Of a stretch of DNA of 64,000 nt, positions 11,317 through 22,348 are shown piece by piece. This DNA is from Isoetes taiwanensis (lineage: Eukaryota; Streptophyta; Lycopodiopsida; Isoetales; Isoetaceae), in the NCBI GenBank assembly GCA_021234155.1, contig JAJEKV010000064.1, positions 7,628,001-7,692,000 of the forward strand, read 5' to 3'. A model generated the notes under the pieces. The model did no database searches, had not been told where the DNA came from, and was given only the letters and a program-made list of their open reading frames with translations. The position numbers were made by a program, and so were the translations under genes. Numbering within the stretch: position 1 is the first letter of the stretch; each line of letters opens with the position of its first letter.

Positions 11317-11411
11317 CCCATTCTAAAGTGGGCTTCATTGGACTTGGTGCAATGAGCTATGGCATGGCAACTACTCTTGTTCGTAAAGGATGTTCTGTCC
11401 AAGGCTATGAT
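11317..11411 (+). pseudogene. Exon of hydroxyisobutyrate/6-phosphogluconate dehydrogenase-type NAD-binding domain (copy A)
   Basis: A 95-nt exon-like segment that encodes the start of a Rossmann fold: KVGFIGLGAMSYGMA, then VRKGCSVQGYD. This is the NAD(P)-binding beta-alpha-beta of the 3-hydroxyisobutyrate dehydrogenase family (consensus GFIGLGxMGxxMA); the last Gly of GxGxxG is Ser here. It resembles the repeated dehydrogenase domain of the plant class-II-aldolase fusion protein (Arabidopsis At1g18270 type). It is followed at once by GTAAGT, a perfect donor site, at the point where the plant protein continues with V-Y/Y-K; the acceptor is AACATAG just before 11,317, because an in-frame TGA lies farther up. 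No following exon with the expected continuation was recognised, so I regard it as a stranded gene fragment. Copy B (45,723-45,817) is identical over this exon. Confidence 0.75.
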
Positions 11412-12600
11412 GTAAGTTGTGCCTAATCCACCTTTTTAAGCGTTTGTCTTCAATTCTTGGCAGCGCAGGTTAGTTTGTTTCTGTTAAAGTAACGGGGACT
11501 TGACTTCGCTCTTCTGCTAGCATCATCATGTGGATTCTATTTGGTATAGAAAACTATCCCACGGACGGATCTTGCATTTGTAGCCTGAATTAGCCATGCT
11601 TCTCCTGATCAAATGCACAAGGCCAAGAATTCAAGCTCTTAAAGCGGCAAATCCTCTTTTGCAAATTGCAGTCGGCAACAAACCAGGTTAGGAAGCGGAA
11701 GCTTTTGCAGGTTGTGCAAAAGAAGAGCAAGCTCTGAACTTGGCTGTTTTACATGTAAGTAAGAAGTTCGTAAAATGGCAGGCATACACTACTTATAGAA
11801 TTGTAGATCATTCAGGCACCTACGGTGGAGACCTAGATCGATGCCGTTGTCATGTTGAAGGTAAGATTTGTGTGTTTCACCAATTTTGGGATCTCTTATT
11901 ATTGTTATTCATCTCTTTTATTTCATTGTTCACGCATTGTTTGGCAAGAATTCAACCAATATTTGCATGGCTTTTAACTTTTTTACTCTATTAGAATGTG
12001 GCTTTGGAGAATTTGTTGTTGACAATTCCTCCAAAGCGTGCTTGGCCCCTCTTATGCTTCCACGTGTGATTGAAAGGTATCATCACTTGGTTGCTGGAAT
12101 GTTGAACGGATTGAGACGATTTGGTGAATCGTTTTGAAGAATCTGGCCGCTTTGTATGCTGGGTTGTCTATCCATGTTATGAAATAGGTGAAGGATACTA
12201 CCGGACAATGTATAGTTTTCTTTGCAATCGGCATTATAATGTATGGTTTCTTTGCAATGTGGCATCATCTCTGCTTACAGACAAAAAGCTTTATGCATGT
12301 AAGTGTTTACGCCTTATGCATGTAGGTTTTCTATTTAAGATGTTGTGAAATATCATTGAAATTATGCGGGTATGCTGTTTATTCAAGCATTGATCTGCTT
12401 CATATCAAGCATTGCTCTGCTTCATAAAGGTGGAGTAGCATTGCTCATGTTCAGGAAAATGCGTGCTTCTTCAGAAAAACAAATGTTGAAATGCTTTGGG
12501 ACAATCAGATAAAACATTGGCACATTTACATAGGTTTTTCACGAGGAAACAAGTTGGAGAGGTTATTTATGCGGACAATTGCTTTATTAGGCGGTTGCTT
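11412..12600. other. Stretch downstream of the dehydrogenase exon, unrecognised (copy A)
   Basis: Contains frames at 11,740-11,994 and 11,868-12,137 whose products I do not recognise (one includes HSGTYGGDLDRC, another LMLPRVIERYHH), each followed by intron-like T-rich sequence and GTAAGT or GTAAGA. These could be further exons of an unidentified gene or chance frames. Copy B breaks the second frame near 46,405-46,445. Confidence 0.3.
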
Positions 12601-12620
12601 TATTAATGTTAACATAACAC

Positions 12621-12664
12621 ATTCCATTCCATTCCATTCCATTCCATTCCATTCCATTCCATTC
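12621..12664 (+). repeat. TTCCA pentanucleotide array (copy A)
   Basis: About nine perfect ATTCC units after TTAACATAACAC. Pentanucleotide arrays end the LINEs elsewhere in this window, so this may mark the 3' end of a lost or unrecognised retroposon. Copy B 47,026-47,070. Confidence 0.85.
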
Positions 12665-12936
12665 GACACAATGACATGGTGAATTCTCGAATTTAATATA
12701 ATTGTTCAAGTGCATAGTTTACAAATATGTTTAGTTTGGAGACTCCACTAGTATATTAAACTAGTATATTAAACTAATATGGATCTCCTCCAAATGCGTG
12801 CTAACAAACTCTGAGGAAATAGTTGTTCAAGTGCATATTATCGGTGTAATAACCAACACATAAAAGTTTATCTATGTTGGCTTTAGTTGGGGCCCATAGG
12901 GCCCAAAAAATTTGAATATAACAACTAACACAGCGA

Positions 12937-13502
12937 CCATTAACATTATTGACACAAACCATTGCATCCAGCGCATTCAAATTAAAATCCCAGAAACCCC
13001 TTTGGTTTGGGTGCATATTCACCGCGGGGGTTCATTGAAGCGGCGAGAGCCTCTAAAATTTACAATACATGTACAAAATTAACACCATTAAGTACATTAT
13101 CTCAAACCTTATAGTATTTTGCAAACCTCAATATATCGATTATACAAAAATTTGTATAAGCATACCCCAAGCGAGGATCGATATATGCGGTCCAAATCAA
13201 GGAATAAAGGGCAAAATATGCCCATCCAAGCTGACTCTCGATGCTTCGGGTAACCCCCTTTATTCCTTGATTTGGGTTACATAGCGATCCTCGTTTGTGG
13301 GGTATCTTTATACAAGTTTTTGCATATCTTATATATTGAGGTTTCAAGATATAAGGTTTGAATAATGTACTTAATGGTGTTAATTTTGTACATGTATTAA
13401 TATTTTTAGAAGGCTCTGCCCCATTGGCGTGAATATGCACCCAAACCAAAAAGGGGACGATTTTTAATTTAAATCGTTGGATGCAATGGTTTGTGTCAAT
13501 AA
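12937..13502. mobile_element. Foldback element with long inverted arms (copy A)
   Basis: The left arm begins CCATTAACATTATTGACACA and the right arm ends with its complement, TGTGTCAATAA. Inner blocks also mirror: GGTTTGGGTGCATATTCAC against its complement near 13,430, GTACAAAATTAACACC against GGTGTTAATTTTGTAC, and CAAGGAATAAAGG against CCTTTATTCCTTG at the centre. Arms are roughly 265-280 bp with a short loop. No protein is encoded. Copy B (47,345-47,946) is cleaner. Likely a non-autonomous DNA transposon of foldback or MULE-like type; target duplications were not resolved. Confidence 0.85.
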
Positions 13503-13509
13503 TTATAAT

Positions 13510-13800
13510 AATTATCTCCTTTAAAGAAAGAAGGCAAAGGCGAGAGCAGGAATGAGATTTTCAAATCCCCACAAAAGTTAGTATTTGAAGCTCTAAGGCA
13601 CATTATAACGGCTCCTTGTGACAAGCATACAAGTATTATACTTGTATGTACAAAGATGGTCGTCTACGGATGCAAAAACACATAGTTATATGAGGCCGCG
13701 GGTTGAACTCTAACCTTTTAATAATTGAGAGACCTGCGTCTTTGCCAAGTGGCTGCTAACATTCCTTTAAGGCGATTGCTTTCATCTTCTTCATATTTGA
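13510..13800 (-). mobile_element. tRNA-derived SINE (copy A, minus strand)
   Basis: Read on the minus strand, the left part has a Pol III box A-like sequence (TTAGCAGCCACTTGGC, near 13,765-13,750) and box B-like GAGTTCAACCC (near 13,708-13,698), spaced about 45 nt apart as in tRNA-derived SINEs. The body continues to about 13,510. No tRNA cloverleaf closes, so it is a retroposon head, not a tRNA gene. Copy B at 47,950-48,245 has a cleaner box A (AGCAGCTCACTTGGC). Confidence 0.65.
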
Positions 13801-13803
13801 ATA

Positions 13804-13826
13804 GAAGGTTCTAGAACATTCTAGAA
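13804..13826. promoter_or_regulatory. Five-unit heat-shock element (copy A)
   Basis: Contiguous alternating GAA and TTC triplets at exact 5-bp spacing: GAA-gg-TTC-ta-GAA-ca-TTC-ta-GAA. Three such units suffice for heat-shock factor binding. The inner 18 bp are TTCTAGAACATTCTAGAA. It lies about 40 bp upstream of the minus-strand SINE box A and 350 bp upstream of the plus-strand gypsy gag. Unchanged in copy B. Confidence 0.7.
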
Positions 13827-14173
13827 CCTACATGCATCGCGCTTAACACTTGGCGATCTCACCCTTTAGGTGGCGGCGATCGACCGTTGGTCTAATCATT
13901 CTTATCAATCCATTACGATCGAATGCCGGTCTTGAGTCTTCTAGCTTGAGTCCTTGTATTACGCTTTCGACCTATCACTTATTTCCAAGCGTTAATGTAT
14001 TCTTTGCATATTTTTTGCATATCTCCCGTGTTTTCACTTGTCATTGTGTAAGTTCATGACAGTTTGAACCGAAACCCCTTAGCATTTTTTGCCTGCGCTG
14101 ATCGTAAGCATTTTTTCGTCCATATTTTATGCTTTTTATCTCCATGGATGAGATTTCATCCTTGTTATAATAA

Positions 14174-15185
14174 GTGCAACAACTTGTTCAAGTATATCAG
14201 CAATTGCAGCTAGACAATAAGGAGCTCAGGGAATGGGTAGCATCTCATGAGCCAACCTCTAGCTATGGGAGGAGGCCATTAAAACCTAAGATTAGGTCGC
14301 GGAAGAAATTTGATGGCACTAGATCCAAGCCCCGATATTTTTTTAATCAGATTTAGCTTCTTATTCTGCTTCACCCATACATGTATCCCGCGGATTGTGA
14401 ATAGGTCAGACTAATTGGTCCTCTATTTTACGAGCCGACTTTTAAGTTGGTTAGAGGGCAGTGGAGTTGCAGAATTTTGTCACGTTCAATGTTGAACTTG
14501 AGGCATATTTTGGAGAGACGGATTGGCAACACACAGTAGTTACCAAGCTTGGCAATCTCAAGCAATGTTCTTGTTCGGCTTTAGTTTATGCTTTTAAATT
14601 CTGTTAGATTGCCATAAATATGGCACGGAATGATCGACCCTTCAAATTTGTTTTCAAGAAGGATGTGAAGGATATGTTGTTGACCATGGATGATCCCAAA
14701 ACCTTGGATGAAACTATAAAGTTTGCAGTTCATTGTGATTTGAGCATAGGCAAAAAAGATGAAATTAGCATGTTCCTCTAATTCAGATATTGTGTAGTTC
14801 GAGAGGGCCCTTCTTGGATGGTAGAAGCGACATTGAAGAGAGGCTGACCTCTGCCTCTATTGTGGTAGATTTGGCCATATCATTCGTGGATGTCCTCTTA
14901 AGCGTCCAAATCAATCAAAAAACTCCAGGAACCGGTCTGAGTAGTAGGAGACTCTCAACGGCTGGCCACCTTTCTCAGACTCCTCCCACAAGTAGCGAAG
15001 GATTTATTCCATCGTATAAAGTTAGTAAGATATTTTTTTTTTCTTTTTATATCATTTGAGTCAAAGTTTGGGAGGTTAGATGCATTGGCGCAACTTGATA
15101 GTAGTGCAAATACTTGTTTTATGGATAATATGTTAAGCTATTAATACGCCATCCCTAGATTTGCGGCGGGGATAAAATTTGATTA
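14174..15185 (+). pseudogene. Ty3/gypsy gag and protease remnant (copy A)
   Basis: Gag and start of pol of a Ty3/gypsy retrotransposon. Starts with MQQLVQVYQQLQL (coiled-coil-like) and RSRKKFDGTRSK, which matches the FDGTRSKxRxFxNQ block of sushi/Tf1-like gag. Later come KDVKDMLLTMDDPKTLDE (about 14,663-14,716) and a nucleocapsid zinc knuckle CLYCGRFGHIIRGC (14,852-14,893), a perfect CX2CX4HX4C. The protease site follows at 15,097-15,114 as DSSANT, where the family has DSGAT, so it is probably inactive. Frames shift at least three times. Its RT and RNase H lie at 20.2-21.3 kb beyond a LINE. Confidence 0.88.
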
Positions 15186-17370
15186 AGTAAAAAAAAAAAA
15201 AAAAAAATTAAAATTAATCTTGAGAGCATATTTTGAGGTTGTAGCTTGTCCTCCAAAAATAGCTATGTTGGATTCTATAATGTTTCTAGGTTTGGTCGAA
15301 TTTAGTAGTTCCCGAAGTATCAAATTATGTTTCTTACCAAAATCCCTTTTGATATTTCGGTAGCCTGGTTTTAAGAGAAAAATCTCGAAACAATTTGATT
15401 TTGCTTTTGTAGTGATTAAAATGGGAACGTTCCCTTGTGAAAGCTTCTTAGAGATATTCTATTCTAATCATAGCCAAATCTAAATCTATTGAATCTGCAA
15501 ACCAAATGAATATCTGCCAAGCATTCAAAAATGTGACATATATATGGAACCAAGTTGGATCATGCAGTGCAAGCTAGCCAAACAACCGAAACCTAGTGAA
15601 GTCCCTTTCTTGGAGGGCGAGGTTTTACAATATCCATACCCTTGAGGAACCACATATGGCTAGGAATGTACTTTATAAAAGCACTTCGGTTTCTATAGTA
15701 ACACCAAAATAAGCAATGGTATAGGGACATAGATAATGTACTACATCTCTTGCCGGGTTACATTAGGGGCTTCCTGTAGCATTTTCTTCAATTCCATTGC
15801 TAGCCCACATGCGTCAGTAGTATTAAGTCTCCCCTACCTCGAGCTGCATAACCCATAGATTGATTGATGTTCTAGGTCATTTCAATTTGCTAGTTTTAGC
15901 TCTAGTCCCAGTTCATTTGTAGTTCATACCTTTGCACTAACATCATGTCCATTCGTATCATGGGCCCTGATTCCCTTTCGTGCTCATATTCGGTTCTCAT
16001 TTTTTGCTCCATCTCTCGATCGGATCCCTCTGCTTTAGCTCATGCCCCCAAATTTTAACTATTTTCTAGATGATCCCTCGGTTTGAGTTTTTTGCTCTTG
16101 CTCTGCTCCGGTTCCTACTCATATTCCTACTCCTCCTCTTGGTTACGTCACCTTGTGGCGCTCCTTGCACTATATACAACAGCCGCGGTATACATCGAAG
16201 GACCTTCCCCATCCAGCGGCTACCCGTCATTATGGGCCCTCATGTCTAGCTTCGTGTCTAGGGTGGCGGAGACTATCGAGTAGAGGACCGCGAGTGTCAT
16301 TCGCCCGATCCTCTAGGGATCCCTATATGTCGGAAGCAAAATATACAACATAAGCACTAGCAATACTAATAACAAACTACCTCGAAGGGGTAGTGATAAT
16401 CCATCCATCCATCCATGTCATCGAACACAATAATACAACAAATACATCAAATAGAGGCTCCCTACAGGGGCTTAGACTCAGGGGAGTCGTGATGATGTTG
16501 GGGGGCCTCGGATAGAACAAAAGCAGAGTTATGGCAATGACTTGGGCTGGCAATAGACAATGGCTAGGGTTGACCCACTCCATCCACCCCTCATTGCATA
16601 CTGCGAGATAGGCTAAATCGGGGCTCTGTCATGGCGTAAGCTGGGAGACATAATCCCATAGTATCACCCAACTTGGGTTGCATCTCCCGGTTCGATGAGG
16701 TAGGAAGGGTTGCATCTCCCCCTCCCGAAGTGCAGTGGCTCCATGGGCAACTAGGTATCGTGGCGACCTGCGTCCGGGTACCGGTGAACTCCCCAAAACA
16801 AGAGCCAAAGACACTTGCGGCTCTTGAGAGTCAGGGCGACACCATTGACCCTGGAAGTGTCGGACTCATACCCAGCCCATGCGAAGTGACCGACTATGAG
16901 CCCTAGCCCGCTATAGGACCCGATGGCCAGGTGCTTTCGGCGGGGTCCTCCCTCCCGCCATGCCCGACCCGTTGTGTGGTGCTTTCGGTCCTCCATAGCC
17001 TCAAGTAGCGGGTTGGCTCTATGCCGCGAGCATAATAATGGGAACCAATGGGTCTAGACTAGGGCATCATCTAAATAATAGCTACTAGGTCTCTACCCCC
17101 CTTCCTAATACACAAGAGGTGCAAACATAAGATCAACCATCATCATATATCAACATAACATGATAAATAACAAGAATAACAACTGATCCTACTCACATAC
17201 ATCTGAAATATAGTTAGGGTTCATTGATTAGAGTTCATGCTCAGAACTATTGGTTCTATAATGGCTCTACTATGACACAATATGCAACTCCCTGAAGTCT
17301 ACTCGAAGTACTTGCTCTGACGCTACGCTAGCTCCACTGGTTCTCCATCTACATCAATGTAAAACCAAAT
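15186..17370. other. Unrecognised stretch between gypsy protease and LINE-beta (copy A)
   Basis: Starts with an A run (15,189-15,207). No RT, integrase or other motif was seen. Contains C/T-rich sequence at about 15,880-16,140, an ATCC array at about 16,400-16,416, and a GC-rich part at 16,600-17,000. It may be other gypsy pol sequence decayed beyond recognition, or separate insertions. Confidence 0.4.
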
Positions 17371-19699
17371 CCGGGTAAAAAGGGACTTCCACGTAAATCA
17401 TGGTATGGTGATGAGTGTCGTGCAGCTAAGAAACAATGGAAAGAAAGCGGGGAAAGCAAAGAAAACTATGAGGAAGAAATATCAACGGTTGTTGGCAAAA
17501 GAAAAAGACATTTTATCTTGTCAAAGGGAGTTTACGGTCCAACAATGTCATGCGAGATCGAAAACATATTGGAAAAATCTGAAGAAGCACAAGCACAAGA
17601 TCTTCCCATCTCTGCCAGTAGAGCTTTGGAGCCAAGTCAAAAAGCTATACTATGATGTTAACACCAAATATAAAAAGCAAAATCTGATTTGGTCTTCGCG
17701 GGAAGAAATAGCAGGGGCATAAAACAAACTTGCAAATGGAAAAGCAAAGGATCGGAACATCTTTGGTGAGAACATCTCAAATGGTAGGAAGAGCATGTAT
17801 CGATGATAATTAGCGCATGTTCAATATAGCGATTCATGAGGGATTCCCGGGTTGGCAACAAGCAATTGTTCCCATACACAAGAGTGGATCTATCTTTGGA
17901 TGGCAATAATTATCGTATACTCTCATGGTAAGCAATCTATTCTCCAAGCTTTTTGCTAGCATAATAGAAAAAATTAGTGTATGGGCTGAACATAATGATA
18001 AGAGCCAAGACTTCGGCGAGACGTGCAAATATGTCTACATTAGACCACCTGCTCACACTAAAATGCATTTTTGATGTCTGATGAAGGGCACCAAAAACCG
18101 GTGTATGTTGCTTTTATTGACTTAGTAAAGCATTTGATAAAGTTCCACGGAACAAGCTATGGGAAAGAATGGAATATTCACAGGTACCCAAGCGGTTGGC
18201 CAATGCGGTGCAGATATTATATGAAAAGTGTTGGTGCAGCTATCGATGCCATTCAAAGCGGTCATATCGGATGTAGCGGAAAGTAACATTGGCGTGAAAG
18301 CGGGGATGCCCCCTGTCTCCCTACGATCTTTGGTCTTTTTATAGATAGCCTTGAGGAGTGGCTGAAAGATAATTGTGATGGAGGCTGAGGAGATGTATGG
18401 TTATGTCATCCAATTGCGTACGTATGCGGATGATGTAGTGCTTTTTTGCGCTCACATGGGCACATGCAGCGGCCTCTTGGACCATTTGGCCACTTTTGTA
18501 ACGGAGACGGGGATGCAAGTCAATTTGGAAAAAACTAAGATTATGGCCGGTTGGAGCTCTCGGGCAAGAATCCGGTTTTAAATATAAGGAGGATCTAGTG
18601 GAACATGCGAAGCATACAAATACCAACAGGCTTGTCATAAGAAGAAATCACAAATGGCATGCATGCATAGCACAAAGGGTGGAAAGTGGGCAAAAGCTAT
18701 ACTCTATGCAAAGCACATGCGGGGAAGTCTCACATTTGGGCGTGGGCTCTTAAGAGCAAACTCTATGTTGGCTGGTCAAAGCACAATACTCTATGGGGCT
18801 GAAATTTGGGGGCGGGGCTGCCACGGTCTTATGGGAAGACATAGGCAGGTGCACAGAAATTTTAAAGGCTGGAGCTAGGAGTAAAGGCACAAACACCCTA
18901 CCAGATGATGCTAGTTGAGTGTGGCCTTATGACACTTGAAGGAGAAGCTACTGCTCAAGTGCATTAAATCTTGACTAAGGTCAAGAAAATGAATAACACC
19001 CGCATTCCCCATCATGCCATCTTTGAGCTTTGAAAATAAGGGATGGTTTCTTGATGTTCTTAAATGGTTTGCCGGTGGGATATTGTATGGGAAGATATAC
19101 CCCAAAATGATCACTTGAGGGCATGGGTTCATGAAAAAGGTTAAGAGGAGACTTTGGCTAAATCCAAAAGCGAAGATGTTACTATCTGGAGAATGCATAT
19201 GAATCCCTCACTAGAAGCTTCTTGCTGCATACTTAGGGAGAACATATCAGGTGAGGAAAAAGACACACCATTAGCGAGAATCGACTTAGTTCACACCATC
19301 TTGGGGTGGAAGTTGGCCCGTTGGGAACTATCCCAAGGCATTTGAGGTCTTGCAAGGTATCGGAAAAAGATGACATTGAAGATGAAAGAACATGTCATAC
19401 TTAGGTTATGACATATAGCATGATCGAGAGATAGACATGGCACACATGCACGACCTAGGTACTTTCTTTGAATTGGATGGAAACAAAATTGGATCTTTTC
19501 TAGTGAGACACTACAACTAAGAGATGTACAAAAGATGTGAACACCTTTGTTGAATGAAGATGAAACACGGAATGAGAGTGAGGAATTAGATGAGGAAATG
19601 GAGACTCATCTAATATTTTTATGATAAAAAATTAATTTTCTCGTCTTATAGGCACAGGAGGCCTCCCAAAAAGCGTAATACAATTCACTTCACTTCACT
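17370..19699 (+). mobile_element. LINE-beta, 5'-truncated (copy A)
   Basis: Second LINE family, lying in the gap between the gypsy gag-protease and RT parts. Starts near the linker (KSWYDDECRAAKK type) and so lacks an endonuclease. The RT palm box YADDVVLF is intact at 18,423-18,446, and GMQVNLEKTKIM follows. The C-terminal region and 3' end (GCGTAATACAATTC, then three TTCAC units, 19,683-19,699) are present. Frames are broken about ten times in copy A but far less in copy B (51,815-54,171), mostly at CAG/CGG and CTG/CG discordances. Confidence 0.92.
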
Positions 19700-20211
19700 G
19701 CGGATGGTTCGAGGTAGATGACCCTCCTACGCGGCGCTTGCGCTTTGAGCTACTCTTTGCAACCTTGGCCATTGAAGGCGATTTCGAATCCCGGAAGGCG
19801 TTGAAGCGAATGGGGTCGTCGAGAAGTTGGTGGAGCCAAAAAGTGGTATAGGTTTAGGGTTGGCCTTTTATGTGTTAGGGTTCACATGAGGCCCCTTTCG
19901 GCTCCAATAGGCTGGCGTCCATGTGGCGGGTCATCTATAGCCCCACACTTGGTGCATACAAGTCTACTAATGTAGATTTGTATCGTGACATGGGGCCTAG
20001 TATATCACGTTATTTATATCATTATATTCTAGGGAGCGTCTGCTTGCTCTTGCTCATGCTCTTGTCAAGTTCCTATTTTACTGTGTGTGCCGGTTCCATA
20101 TCTCGGGAGATCTCTCTTTGTGAGTTTATTGAATCGAAAGGCAAGATTCATGTTCGGCATTTGCAATCTAGGTCCATTCTCGACTAGCTCTACATCGGTG
20201 AAGTCTACTCA

Positions 20212-21265
20212 ATGCTTCGGATAAACATATTTGTTTTAATGTTTTTGACAAAAGTCAAGGCCGGGGAAGCTCAAATACAACATCCATATGATTGTCCTAT
20301 TGATCTGCAGTCCGAAATGATGCTGCGATATGGTCCTACATATGATCTACCTCCTGATGAATTGAAGGTTTTATGGGATTATATTGAGGAGAATCTAGCT
20401 ACTAGCTTCATTCGACGTTCTCAGTTCCCCACTGAAGTGCCTATTTTCTTTATAAAAAAGAAGGACGATTCTCTATGCCTAGTCATTGACTATCGTGGCC
20501 TCAACAAAATCACATCACCAAACCAATATCCGCTTCTTTTTATTCCAAAGTTGTTTGGAGCAGCTCCAGAGTGCGTGCTATTTTAGAAGCTTGATATTCG
20601 CGGTGTCTACAATCTTATCTGGATCCGAGAGAGTGATGAATGGAGGACGACATTTTGTACTTTCGTTATAGCCATTTTGTGTGCACATTCTATTTGGATG
20701 ATATTCTTATGTCAACTTGAGAAGTATCGGATCGATCATGATCTTTGTGGAGTTTTCTTGGCTATCATTATCACTCCTTAAGGAGTCTCTATAGATCACG
20801 AAAAGGTCCGGCGCAAACACTTCTTTCTATCCATGATGTTCAGTCTTTTCTTGGATTTGCCAACTTTTTATCAACATTTCATTCGAGGATTATTCAAAGA
20901 TTGCCTTCCTTTGACCGTCTCGGTAAAGGGCGTGCCACTCAAATGGAATATGGGCGAAATCATTTTGTTATCTGGGCGTGCTTTACCACGACACCGGTTC
21001 TTGCTCATGAGATCCTTTGCCCATATGTTGTGGAGGCGGATGCTTTTGATTTTTTCTATTGATAGTATCCTACTATAGGATGGGAATGACCATGAACTTT
21101 ATCAATCACCTATCACTTTCGAGAGAAGTTTGGGTTGCCAAAATTAACTAGATTTATGACAAAGGAGTTGTTAGTGATAGTTGATTATTGCAAGGAGTGG
21201 AGATATTTCTTGGAAGGACTATCTGGCTCATTGAAATCTAGAATATTTTTCGATCTCCTCAAGTG
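20212..21265 (+). pseudogene. Ty3/gypsy reverse transcriptase and RNase H remnant (copy A)
   Basis: HPYDCPIDLQ, then LPPDELKVLWDYIEENLATS, FIKKKD and VIDYRGLNKIT are the fingers of a Ty3/gypsy RT. After the stop at 20,584, [19 protein letters not shown] is palm motif 3 (family RGAYNLIRI). The catalytic YLDDIL is at 20,691-20,708. The 30-35 residues that normally lie between TRYGHFE and YLDD, including the FGLxNAPxxF block, are missing in both copies. RNase H starts at about 21,030 with VEADAFDF (family VETDAS). Stops and frameshifts make it a pseudogene. It is the pol part of the element whose gag is at 14.2 kb. Confidence 0.92.
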
Positions 21266-21369
21266 CTCAACCGTTTGCGGGGTCCAGCGGCACACTCAAA
21301 GTATTATCGTATTGATAGCTTATATGCTTAGTTAGCACATTTGTAATCGCCAATGAGATAATTGTCCTT

Positions 21370-21560
21370 ATTTTGGAACAACAAGCAATCTACTTGGATA
21401 CATGTTTCAACCAAAAAGAACAATAAGCAATCTACTTGGATACGACAAGCAATCTACTTGGATCTGACAAAGCAAATCTACTTGGATCTGACAAAGTATC
21501 AAAGTAGATTGTGTTTATTAATGGTAGAACAACAAAGAAATCTACTTGGATAAATATTTC
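21370..21560 (+). repeat. Minisatellite, AGCAATCTACTTGGATAC unit (copy A)
   Basis: About six units of roughly 20-45 bp sharing AATCTACTTGGAT, with one unit in inverse orientation (ATCAAAGTAGATTG near 21,500). Present in copy B at 55,850-56,025 with units ending in ACAGCA. Confidence 0.85.
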
Positions 21561-21624
21561 ATGTTCATCATGTAAACTATTAGATAGATAGATAGTCTTT
21601 TAACGGCCACTAGGCGACATCAAG

Positions 21625-21905
21625 CTGGAATGCAAGGCATGTCTATACAGCGTGAATCGATTGTGAGACACTTCCATCCAATTACAGTAACGCATTGGGG
21701 TGGAAGGCACTATATGCAATCTGAAACAACGGTTAGTAGAGTTGTATGATTGGGCCCATCGGTCGCCACTGTTTAGGATCTTAGTGGAGCCCATTCTTTT
21801 TATATGGAGTCGAAGTCTAGAGACGCGGTGGTATCCCTACGTTGCTGCCTAGAATGACTTGGAAGCAGTGCAAAAAGCCTTCTTAGCATGGGCTTTGGAA
21901 GTTGT
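21625..21905 (+). mobile_element. LINE-alpha fragment, post-RT part (copy A)
   Basis: Carries sequence encoding HFHPIT, then LFRILVEPILLYGVEV, and QKAFL, matching LVESILLYGI and VQKAFLTHALGVK of the plus-strand LINE-alpha at 31.4-31.6 kb. Stops and frame breaks throughout. Copy B is at about 56,060-56,330. Confidence 0.8.
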
Positions 21906-22081
21906 TATGATCAAAAGGTTAGCAAAGAAAACAAAAGATCAAGCATCTAATAAACCAACAACAAAACTTAAGCGATTTCCAATCTAGGCCTTCAATTCAA
22001 AGCTCACCACCCAATGGGGCTTGCAAAACAAGAATCTCCAAGATAGTCCATGAGCGGAAAGGGATTGCGGATTTTTAACCT

Positions 22082-22348
<267 letters not shown>

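Noticed and set aside
13102-13449. Minus-strand 115-codon frame (and 47,523-47,873)
   Set aside because: Lies in the foldback element; the same open frame appears on both strands because the arms are inverted copies.
16673-16996. Opposing frames in a GC-rich patch
   Set aside because: No recognised motif, and the frames in copy B differ in phase.
21362-21560. CRISPR-like array of short repeats
   Set aside because: Units vary in length and have no uniform spacers, one unit is inverted, and the setting is a plant-type nuclear genome; it is a minisatellite.
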